NCBI GenBank assembly: GCA_903875675.1
Contig: CAIQXC010000431.1
Coordinates: forward strand, 1 to 36,860
DNA length: 36,860 bases
Source of the DNA: Akkermansiaceae bacterium
GTDB lineage: Bacteria; Verrucomicrobiota; Verrucomicrobiia; Verrucomicrobiales; Akkermansiaceae
Direction of reading: 5' to 3'
Shown here: piece after piece, positions 25,882 to 34,189 of the stretch
Position numbering within the stretch: position 1 is the first letter of the stretch
Layout of the letters: the number at the start of each line of letters is the position of its first letter
The notes under the pieces: model-generated
Databases searched by the model: none
What the model saw: the letters and a program-made list of their open reading frames with translations, nothing else
Told to the model about the DNA's origin: nothing
Made by a program: the position numbers and the translations under genes

Positions 25882-26274
25882 ATGCCTATCAAACATCTCC
25901 GCATCACCGTCGAAGGCAAGTCCTACGATGTCACCGTCGAACGCTACGACGCTCCAGACGCCCCAGACTCGCCGCCCACCCCTCCGTCAACCCAGCCCGT
26001 GGGGTCCGCCGCCGCCACTCCGGTCGCCCGTCCAACCGCAGCGCCCAAGGCCGTCACCGCCCCGGGCGACGTCCTCAGCCCCCTCGCCGGCATTGTCAAG
26101 GCGGTCGATACCCAGGTCGGTGCCGCCGTTAAATCCGGTGACGCGCTCATCACGCTGGAAGCCATGAAAATGTACACCGCCATCCATGCCCCAACCGATG
26201 GCACCGTCACCGCCATCCACGTCAGCCCGGGCGACGCAGTGGACGAGGGCCAAGCACTCTTCACTTTGGCCTGA
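25882..26274 (+). CDS. Biotin carboxyl carrier protein of (methylmalonyl-CoA) decarboxylase/carboxylase
   Basis: 130 aa from ATG 25882; Pro/Ala linker and biotinylation motif LITLEAMKMYTAIHAP. Confidence 0.93.
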   Translation: MPIKHLRITVEGKSYDVTVERYDAPDAPDSPPTPPSTQPVGSAAATPVARPTAAPKAVTAPGDVLSPLAGIVKAVDTQVGAAVKSGDALITLEAMKMYTAIHAPTDGTVTAIHVSPGDAVDEGQALFTLA

Positions 26275-26285
26275 CGCCTTGCGGC

Positions 26286-26309
26286 GGCGGCCATGCCCAA
26301 GTGGCCGCC
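26286..26309 (+). repeat. Hairpin between biotin carrier and CoA-transferase genes
   Basis: ggcggcca / tgcccaag / tggccgcc, 8-bp perfect stem and 8-nt loop. Confidence 0.55.
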
Positions 26310-26451
26310 TGTTGCGGTGCCCGGCAAATTTCCATCATTTGCGACGCCCCGCCTTGCCGCATGCCTTGGCCCGTGCCATGCTCGCGGCCCAAGCGCCCAT
26401 CTTACAACCGACGCGTACCGCACTGATTCACACACACCTCCGCCACCCATT

Positions 26452-27939
26452 ATGCAATTCACCTACCCGATGCTCACTGCCGATGAAGCTGCCGCCCTCG
26501 TCCAAGACGACGAAGTCATTGGCTTCAGCGGCTTCACTCCCGCCGGTGCCGCCAAAGTCATCCCCACCGCCATTGCCGCCAAAGCCCGCGTCGAGCATGA
26601 CGCCGGCCGCCCGTTCAAAGTAGGTGTCATCACCGGAGCCTCCACCGGCCCATCACTCGATGGCGAACTCGCCCGGGCCGATGCCATCAAGTTCCGCACG
26701 CCCTATCAGTCCGACAAAGACCTGCGCGCCAGCATCAACGCCGGCAAGACGCATTTCTTTGACATGCACCTGTCGCTGTTGCCTCAATACGTCCGCTACG
26801 GGTTCCTCGGTGAACTCGACTGGGCAATCGTCGAGGCCGCCGATGTATCAGTGGACGGCAAAATCCTGCTCACCACCAGCGTCGGCGCTGCCCCCACCTT
26901 CCTGTCCCAAGCCAAGCGCATCCTCATCGAGGTCAACAGCCGCCATCCCAAAGACTTGCTAGGCTTCCACGATATCTACGAACCCGAGTCCCCGCCCCAC
27001 CGCCGCCCCATCCCGATCTGCAATGCCGAGGACCGCATCGGCACCCAGCGAGTCTGGGTCGATCCTAAAAAGATCGTCGGCATCGTTGAGTCCAATCGTC
27101 AGGACGAGGTCAAGGAATTCACCCCGGTCACTGACGTCACCACCCGCATCGGCAGGCATGTAGCGGCGTTTCTAGCTGCGGAATTGCGCAACGGCCACAT
27201 TCCCAAAGGGTTTCTACCCATTCAGTCGGGCGTGGGCAATGTCGCCAACGCGGTGCTCGGTGCCATGGGTGAACATCCGGAGATCCCACGCTTCCAGATG
27301 TACACCGAGGTCATCCAGGATTCCGTCATCGACCTCATCAAACAAGACCGCTGCAGCTTCGTCAGCGGCGTCTCCCTCACCCTCAGCAATGCCGTGCTGC
27401 AAGGCGTTTATGATAACTTGGAAAGCTACCGCGGCCGCATGCTGCTGCGGCCCCAGGAAATTACGAACAACCCGGAAATCGTCCGTCGTATCGGCATCGT
27501 CTCGATCAACACCGCTCTAGAGGCTGATATCTTCGGCAATATCAATAGCACCCATGTGTTAGGCCAAAAGATGATGAATGGCATCGGTGGCTCCGGCGAC
27601 TTCACCCGCAACGCCTATATCTCAATTTTTACCTGTCCCTCCACTGCCAAAGGCGGCAGCATATCGGCCATCGTGCCGATGTGTTCACACATGGACCACA
27701 GCGAGCATTCCGTGCAGGTCCTCGTCACCGAGCATGGGGTGGCTGACCTGCGCGGCAAGGACCCCCGCGAACGCGCATCCGCCATCATCGGCAACTGCGT
27801 CGATCCATCCTACCGGGATCTGCTCTGGAACTACTTCAAACTCACGGAAAACGGCCACACCCCACAATCGTTCCGCTCCGCCTTCGCCTTCCACGAAGCC
27901 TTCCTTGAAAGTGGCGACATGCACCACACCCGCTTTTAG
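26452..27939 (+). CDS. Acetyl-CoA hydrolase/transferase family: propionyl-CoA (or acetate):succinate CoA-transferase
   Basis: 495 aa from ATG 26452; DEVIGFSGFTPAGAAKVIPTAIA, GVGNVANAVLGAM, NINSTHVLGQKMMNGIGGSGDFTRNAYISIF. Confidence 0.9.
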   Translation: MQFTYPMLTADEAAALVQDDEVIGFSGFTPAGAAKVIPTAIAAKARVEHDAGRPFKVGVITGASTGPSLDGELARADAIKFRTPYQSDKDLRASINAGKTHFFDMHLSLLPQYVRYGFLGELDWAIVEAADVSVDGKILLTTSVGAAPTFLSQAKRILIEVNSRHPKDLLGFHDIYEPESPPHRRPIPICNAEDRIGTQRVWVDPKKIVGIVESNRQDEVKEFTPVTDVTTRIGRHVAAFLAAELRNGHIPKGFLPIQSGVGNVANAVLGAMGEHPEIPRFQMYTEVIQDSVIDLIKQDRCSFVSGVSLTLSNAVLQGVYDNLESYRGRMLLRPQEITNNPEIVRRIGIVSINTALEADIFGNINSTHVLGQKMMNGIGGSGDFTRNAYISIFTCPSTAKGGSISAIVPMCSHMDHSEHSVQVLVTEHGVADLRGKDPRERASAIIGNCVDPSYRDLLWNYFKLTENGHTPQSFRSAFAFHEAFLESGDMHHTRF

Positions 27940-27955
27940 CCATTCCCCACATCTC

Positions 27956-30022
27956 ATGACATCCCCAGCGCACGCCGAACCCTTGCTCGCAGAATTTCCC
28001 GAACACACCTACGACCAGTGGCATCAAGCCGCCGAACAACTTCTCAAAGGTGCTTCATTCGAGAAACTCCTCGTTAGCAAAACTTACGAGAACATCACGA
28101 TCCAGCCGATCTATCGCAGCGAGGATATCGCCGGGTTCCCCCAGCGCCATCACCTCCCTGGCTCCGGCTCTCAGGTGCGCGCCAGTCAGCCCTCCGGCTT
28201 CCTTAAATCCGGTTGGGATATCTCTCAGGAACTCGTCACCCGCTGCCCCGCCAAGTTCAATAAAATCGCCCTCGAGGGCCTCCGCGGCGGCCAGTCCGAA
28301 TTGAACATCCCCATCACCCGTCGAGGCCTTCCGGCGACCCATGCCTCGTCCATCGGCCTCATCCTCAAGCACCTTTCATCCCTCAACACCGCCCTCACCG
28401 ACGTTGACCTCGGTGCCATCTCCACCTTCTGGCGCGCCGGCTCCGATACCATCCCCGTCGCCGCTCTGGTTTTCGCCGCAGCTCAACAGCGGGGCCTTCC
28501 CCTCGCCACCCTGCACGGCTGCTTCGAAAACGACCCCCTCGCCGATCTCGCCCGCCTCGGTAGCTTGGAGGCAGGTCTTGGCCTGCGCCTCGACCACCTC
28601 GCCGCACTCACCGGATTTGCCAGCACCGAGGCCCCGCACATCCAGACGATTGTCGTCCAAGGCGACGTCTATCACAATGGTGGTGCCTCTGCCACCCAGG
28701 AACTCGGCTACGCCATCGCCACCCTCGTCAGTTATATCGATGAATTGAAAAATCGCGGCATCCCCCCCGCCACCGCTTTCCAACACATCCGCCTGTGCCT
28801 GTCCGTCGGCTCGGACTATTTCATGGAAATCGCCAAACTGCGCGCCGCCCGCTGGCTCGTTAGCAAAGTTGCCGAGGCCTATGGCGTCTCCCATCCGGCC
28901 ATCCACATCCACGCCAGCACCTCGCGTTGGAATAAAACCACCTATGACGCCCACACCAACATGCTGCGCGTCACCGCCGAGGCGTTTGCCGCTGTGGTCG
29001 CCGGAGTGAACAGCCTCCACATCGGCCCCTACGACGAAGCGCTCGGTGGTGGCGACACGTTTTCCCGGCGCATTGCCCGCAATGTTCACATCATTCTGCG
29101 CGAGGAATGCGGGCTGGACCGGGTGATCGATCCGGCGGGTGGCTCTAACTACATCGAATGTCTCACCGACCAGGTTGCGGCAAAAAGTTGGACGATTTTC
29201 CAGGATGTCGATGCCAAGGGCGGCATGCTAAGCAACCTGGAAAACGGCAGCATTCAAGCGGCCGTGGCGGCAGTCTGCAACGCCAAGCTCCAAAACATCC
29301 GCCGCCGCAAAGACAAACTCGTCGGCTGCAACATGTATCCCGATCTCAAGGGCAAAAAACTCACTCCCGCAACCATCACCGCCCCCCACCCGCCAACCGC
29401 CTCCACCACCCCTTGCAGTTTCCAATTGGTGGCTAGCCCTGCCAGCCCATCCCTCCTCACCGAAGCCATCGCCGCCGCCCTCAACGGCACTTCCACCGCC
29501 ACCCTCGCCGCCGCCTGCCTCCCGACCGGTCCCCTCCCCGCCCTAACCATCACGCCTATCCCACAGCGCCGCGCCGCCGAAGAATACGAAGCGCTGCGCG
29601 ATGCAGCCACCACCTTCGCCCTAACCACCGGGACCCCTCCCGCCATCCTCCAACTCAACATCGGCCCCTCCGGCCGCTTCCGCTTGCGTGCCGACTGGAC
29701 CGCCTCATTCTTTGAGGCCGCCGGCTTCGCCGTGGACGGCAGCCGCGATTTTCCATCCATCGCCGAAGCCGTCCAAGCTGCCTCCGCCAGCAAGTCGGGC
29801 ATCGCCGTCATCACATCCGACGACGCCACCTATCTGGAGGCCGTGGTGCCCCTCGCCACCGCCGTCAAAGCCGCCCGAGCAGACATCACGTTGCTGGTCG
29901 CAGGCGCTCCCGGCGACAACGAAGCCGCTTGGCGTGCCGCCGGAGTGGACGACTTCGTCAATGTTCGATCTAACAATTACGAACTGAATCGTCAACTCCT
30001 CGCCAAGGCAGGAGTTCTCTAA
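27956..30022 (+). CDS. mutA: Methylmalonyl-CoA mutase small subunit
   Basis: From ATG 27956; MCM fold ([48 protein letters not shown]) with a degenerate C-terminal B12 domain lacking DxHxxG. Confidence 0.92.
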   Translation: MTSPAHAEPLLAEFPEHTYDQWHQAAEQLLKGASFEKLLVSKTYENITIQPIYRSEDIAGFPQRHHLPGSGSQVRASQPSGFLKSGWDISQELVTRCPAKFNKIALEGLRGGQSELNIPITRRGLPATHASSIGLILKHLSSLNTALTDVDLGAISTFWRAGSDTIPVAALVFAAAQQRGLPLATLHGCFENDPLADLARLGSLEAGLGLRLDHLAALTGFASTEAPHIQTIVVQGDVYHNGGASATQELGYAIATLVSYIDELKNRGIPPATAFQHIRLCLSVGSDYFMEIAKLRAARWLVSKVAEAYGVSHPAIHIHASTSRWNKTTYDAHTNMLRVTAEAFAAVVAGVNSLHIGPYDEALGGGDTFSRRIARNVHIILREECGLDRVIDPAGGSNYIECLTDQVAAKSWTIFQDVDAKGGMLSNLENGSIQAAVAAVCNAKLQNIRRRKDKLVGCNMYPDLKGKKLTPATITAPHPPTASTTPCSFQLVASPASPSLLTEAIAAALNGTSTATLAAACLPTGPLPALTITPIPQRRAAEEYEALRDAATTFALTTGTPPAILQLNIGPSGRFRLRADWTASFFEAAGFAVDGSRDFPSIAEAVQAASASKSGIAVITSDDATYLEAVVPLATAVKAARADITLLVAGAPGDNEAAWRAAGVDDFVNVRSNNYELNRQLLAKAGVL

Positions 30023-30097
30023 TCATCAAGACACAAGACAAGAATTCTCTGTTCCTTACACTTTTCACCAGCCACTAACCACTCCACCCGATGCTTG

Positions 30098-30130
30098 CTC
30101 TTCTCTTGCGTGTAGCGTCTTGAAGTCTTG
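30098..30130 (-). repeat. 33-bp dispersed repeat, copy 2 (mutA-mutB spacer, inverted)
   Basis: Reverse complement caagacttcaagacgctacacgcaagagaagag; 31/33 identical to 1843-1875. Confidence 0.75.
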
Positions 30131-30152
30131 CTTCCTTTCCTATTCCCCCGCC

Positions 30153-32327
30153 ATGAGCCGCCCGAATTTCTCCTCCATCTCCTACTCCGCCCCATCCTCC
30201 GACCTTAGCTACGCCGATTGGTCCCGGTCCCTGGAGGCAGAACTCGGCAAGCCTATCGATGAAATCGTTTGGGACACCATGGAAAAAATCCCGGTCAAAC
30301 CGCTCTACACCGAGCAGGATACCGCTGGCATGGAACACCTCAAATACCAGGCCGGCATCGCCCCGTTCCTGCGTGGTCCATACGCCACCATGTATTGCTT
30401 CCAACCGTGGACGATCCGCCAGTACGCCGGCTTCTCAACCGCCGAGGAAAGCAACGCATTCTATCGCCGCAACCTCGCCGCCGGCCAAAAAGGCCTCTCA
30501 GTCGCCTTCGACCTCGCCACCCACCGCGGCTATGACTCCGACCATCCGCGCGTCGTCGGGGACGTCGGCAAGGCCGGGGTGGCCATCGACTCGATCCTCG
30601 ATATGAAGGTCCTCTTCGACAGCATCCCGCTGGACAAGGTGTCCGTCTCAATGACCATGAACGGCGCGGTGTTGCCCATCCTTGCGTTTTACATCGTCAC
30701 CGCCCTCGAACAAGGAGCCACCTACGAACAACTCGCCGGCACCATCCAAAATGACATTCTCAAGGAGTACATGGTGCGCAACACCTATATCTATCCGCCC
30801 GGCCCGTCGATGAAGATCATCGCCGACATCTTCGAGTTCACCTCGCAGAAAATGCCCAAGTTCAACTCGATTTCCATCTCCGGCTATCACATGCAGGAAG
30901 CCGGTGCCACCGCCGACCTTGAAATGGCCTACACCCTCGCCGACGGCTGGGAATACCTCCGCACCGGCATCGCCGCCGGCATAGACATCGACGCCTTCGC
31001 CCCACGCCTGTCATTCTTCTGGGCCCAAGGGAAAAACCACTTCATGGAGGTGGCGAAAATGCGCGCTGCACGCGTGCTATGGGCCAAAATCGTCAAAACC
31101 TTCAACCCGAAAAACCCCAAGTCCCTCGCCCTGCGCACCCACTCACAGACGTCCGGTTGGAGCCTAACCGAACAGGACCCCTTCAACAACATCTCGCGCA
31201 CCTGCATCGAGGCCATGGCCGCCACTCTCGGCCACACCCAATCCCTTCACACCAACGCACTCGACGAAGCCATCGCCCTGCCCACCGATTTCTCCGCACG
31301 CATCGCACGCAACACCCAGATCTTCCTGCAAGATGAAACATCCATCTGCCGGGTCATCGACCCCTGGGGCGGTTCCTATTATCTTGAAGCCCTAACTGAC
31401 GCGCTGATCCACAAGGCTTGGGACCACATCATGGAAGCCCAACAACTCGGCGGCATGTCCAAGGCCGTCGAAGCCGGTATTCCCAAAATGCGCATCGAGG
31501 AAGCCTCCGCTCGCCGTCAGGCCCGCATCGACTCCGGCGAGGAAACCATCGTCGGCGTCAACAAATACCGCCTCGCCCAGGAAGCTCCCATCGATATCCT
31601 CGACGTGGACAATACCGCCGTTCGCCTCTCACAAATCGAGCGACTCCACAAACTCCGCGCCGAACGCGACGAAACTCGCTGCCAAGACACTCTAACGGCT
31701 CTTGGTGAATGCGCCGGCGGCGGCCCGGGCAACTTGCTCGAGCTGGCCATCGAGGCCGCCCAAGCGCGTGCCTCCCTCGGCGAAATCTCCGACGCCATGG
31801 AAAAACATTTCGGCCGATACAAGGCGGTCATCCGGACCATTTCAGGCGTTTATGGCAAGGAATTCAACAACCAAGGAGATATGTCAGACATCCCTGAACT
31901 CATCAAACAATTCGAGACACTCGAAGGCCGCCGCCCTCGCCTGATGGTCGCCAAAATGGGCCAGGACGGCCATGACCGCGGTGCCAAGGTGGTCTCCACC
32001 GCCTATGCCGATATGGGCTTTGATGTGGACATCGGCCCGCTGTTCCAGACGCCCGAAGAAACCGCCAAGCAGGCCGTTGAGAACGATGTTCACGTCGTTG
32101 CCATGAGTTCACTCGCCGCCGGCCATAAAACCCTGCTGCCCCAGCTCGTCGCCGCACTCAAACAACTCGGCCGCGAAGATATCATGGTCGTCTGCGGCGG
32201 CGTTATCCCCGCCCAGGACTATGACTTTCTCTATCAAAACGGCGCCGCCGCCATCTTCGGCCCCGGCACCGTCATCCCGGATTCCGCACGCAAAATCCTC
32301 AAGCTCCTGCTCCAACAACTCGAGTGA
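30153..32327 (+). CDS. mutB: Methylmalonyl-CoA mutase large subunit
   Basis: From ATG 30153; [74 protein letters not shown]12-binding [13 protein letters not shown]. Confidence 0.98.
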   Translation: MSRPNFSSISYSAPSSDLSYADWSRSLEAELGKPIDEIVWDTMEKIPVKPLYTEQDTAGMEHLKYQAGIAPFLRGPYATMYCFQPWTIRQYAGFSTAEESNAFYRRNLAAGQKGLSVAFDLATHRGYDSDHPRVVGDVGKAGVAIDSILDMKVLFDSIPLDKVSVSMTMNGAVLPILAFYIVTALEQGATYEQLAGTIQNDILKEYMVRNTYIYPPGPSMKIIADIFEFTSQKMPKFNSISISGYHMQEAGATADLEMAYTLADGWEYLRTGIAAGIDIDAFAPRLSFFWAQGKNHFMEVAKMRAARVLWAKIVKTFNPKNPKSLALRTHSQTSGWSLTEQDPFNNISRTCIEAMAATLGHTQSLHTNALDEAIALPTDFSARIARNTQIFLQDETSICRVIDPWGGSYYLEALTDALIHKAWDHIMEAQQLGGMSKAVEAGIPKMRIEEASARRQARIDSGEETIVGVNKYRLAQEAPIDILDVDNTAVRLSQIERLHKLRAERDETRCQDTLTALGECAGGGPGNLLELAIEAAQARASLGEISDAMEKHFGRYKAVIRTISGVYGKEFNNQGDMSDIPELIKQFETLEGRRPRLMVAKMGQDGHDRGAKVVSTAYADMGFDVDIGPLFQTPEETAKQAVENDVHVVAMSSLAAGHKTLLPQLVAALKQLGREDIMVVCGGVIPAQDYDFLYQNGAAAIFGPGTVIPDSARKILKLLLQQLE

Positions 32328-32342
32328 TCTCGCCGTGATAAC

Positions 32343-32927
32343 ATGAACATCAATCCTGCCCCCAAGAACTCTGTTGCACGCCTCGAGGCCTTGGCACAGC
32401 AGGCGCAAGGCTACGCCCTCCACATGATGCGCACGACTGGCAGCGTCCCGCCCACGGTGATTGCTGATACCAAGGATGGCTTCATCTTCTGCATGCCATC
32501 CGGTATGCCGGACGATGCAGCAAAAGACCGGTTTGCCGATGTCGCCAGATATCTGGCTATTGCCTACAGCGCACATGCCATCGTTATGGTGGTGGAGGCC
32601 TGGGTTAGAATGGCCGTTCCCGGCATCAAACTCGACACAGTCACTCCTCCGTCGCAATCACCCGACCGGCAGGAGATGGTCGTGCTGATGCTGGAAGACC
32701 AGGTACGCTCCGCCACCGGCCTGTTACCTATCCAGCGCGAGGGGTCAGGGGAGTTCCAAGAATTTTGCCAAGGCCCGGCACTCAATTTCACATCCACCTC
32801 AGGTCGTTTCGCCGGACTGATGCCGAAACACGTGCCAGGTGCTGGCGAGGTAGCCATGGCCAAGGCGGAACTCCTGAAACTTGGAATGTGCGTGGTGAAC
32901 CAAGGATTTGATCCAGCGGCGAATTGA
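32343..32927 (+). CDS. Hypothetical protein downstream of mutB
   Basis: 194-aa ORF 16 nt after the mutB stop; no family recognised. Confidence 0.6.
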   Translation: MNINPAPKNSVARLEALAQQAQGYALHMMRTTGSVPPTVIADTKDGFIFCMPSGMPDDAAKDRFADVARYLAIAYSAHAIVMVVEAWVRMAVPGIKLDTVTPPSQSPDRQEMVVLMLEDQVRSATGLLPIQREGSGEFQEFCQGPALNFTSTSGRFAGLMPKHVPGAGEVAMAKAELLKLGMCVVNQGFDPAAN

Positions 32928-32993
32928 CTCTCAACAGGAACATTCCATTCACCTGCCGCCGACTGACCGGGCTTGCAAAGAGTCACTGGGACA

Positions 32994-33899
32994 TCAGCGC
33001 TTCCGGCACGCCATTAGCACTCCACTTGCGATCATCGTCAGCGTCAGGAAAGTTGGCTCGGGTACGCTGGCAACACGAAAACCCACGTCGGATACCTCGC
33101 TCGACGGACCGAATCCGTAGCGACCCCAGGAGGCCAGAAAACCGCCGTCGTCCCAGGACCCCCCTCGCATCCCGCGCGACGTACCGTTGACGACTCCGTC
33201 GTTCCACTCCCAGGCGTTGCCGCCGTGGTCATAAGTCCCGTAACTACTCGCTTTCCCATAGCCAACGTCAACCAGGCCAGTGGCAGCTGGATAATAATTC
33301 GCATCCGCCGCGCAAATCGTGTCCTGCCCGTTGGGATAGAGCGAGTACGTTCCGCTCGCCCCGTTGTAATACGCTGCCTTGTACCACTCGTCTTCGCTTG
33401 GAATATATACCCCCGCCCCGGCATTCAACGTGATGATGCCGCTGGTGGCCCCATTGAGCGTGTAGGCTCCCGTCTCCATGCTGGCGCTGCCTTGGCCATT
33501 GCCCAGCCAGTTGCTGAAGCGTGCCGCATCAAACCACGTCACACCAACAATAGGCATATTTGCGTAAGTGCTACTCACGCTGTAGCTGTAGCTGCCACTG
33601 CTGCCGCTTTGGGTGATATTGCTGCCGTAATTGCCCGTGGTCGCCATCGTCGAATTGAAAATTCCAGCGCTGTTAGACGTGCCTTTGGCGTTCAGAAAAT
33701 CAACGTATTGCGCGTTTGTCACTTCATAGGTGCCAATGTTATAGGCGTGGTTTACCGTTCCGTAGCCGTTATAATCAGCAAGGTTACCGGCGTTTCCAAT
33801 GCTCGTCCAACTCAGACTGACCACGGCCATTGCCTGGCTAACTAAGGAGATACTGGCAAAAACGGCCAGTCCAAGGGTAGGGACAATCGGATATTTCAT
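32994..33899 (-). CDS. Secreted SUMF1/FGE-sulfatase-domain protein with PEP-CTERM anchor
   Basis: Signal peptide MKYPIVPTLGLAVFASISLVSQAMA; NIGTYEVTNAQYVDFLNAKG...VGVTWFDAARFSNWLGNG...YIPSEDEWYKAAYYNG...GNAWEWNDGVVNGTSRGMRGGSWDD; C-terminal VPEPTFLTLTMIASGVLMACRKR. Confidence 0.9.
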   Translation of the reverse strand: MKYPIVPTLGLAVFASISLVSQAMAVVSLSWTSIGNAGNLADYNGYGTVNHAYNIGTYEVTNAQYVDFLNAKGTSNSAGIFNSTMATTGNYGSNITQSGSSGSYSYSVSSTYANMPIVGVTWFDAARFSNWLGNGQGSASMETGAYTLNGATSGIITLNAGAGVYIPSEDEWYKAAYYNGASGTYSLYPNGQDTICAADANYYPAATGLVDVGYGKASSYGTYDHGGNAWEWNDGVVNGTSRGMRGGSWDDGGFLASWGRYGFGPSSEVSDVGFRVASVPEPTFLTLTMIASGVLMACRKR

Positions 33900-34104
33900 A
33901 AATTGAGGTGGTGAAGATTCACCGTATTTATGCTGAACCGGAGCCTGCTTGCAACCACAAACGATGCGCAGCATCGAGCAATCTGTCCGCGTTTTTTGCT
34001 ATGGTATCTTCAAGTCTCCTGAGTAACTTGGGTCTGAGGTGCAGCCTCGCTGAGTTTATATCTCAGATGCTTGGACATACGCCGTGTTTGCGCTGCCACT
34101 GCCT

Positions 34105-34140
34105 GGAGTGCGGCGGGAAGGGGGCGGAGCCCGCCACTCC
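34105..34140. repeat. GC-rich imperfect hairpin between SUMF1 and hrpA-like genes
   Basis: ggagtgcggcggg ... cccgccactcc with a 2-nt bulge. Confidence 0.5.
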
Positions 34141-34189
34141 GCTTTGGCTCAACCGGGAGATTTGCCGGGGCACAAAATAACATCGGCGG

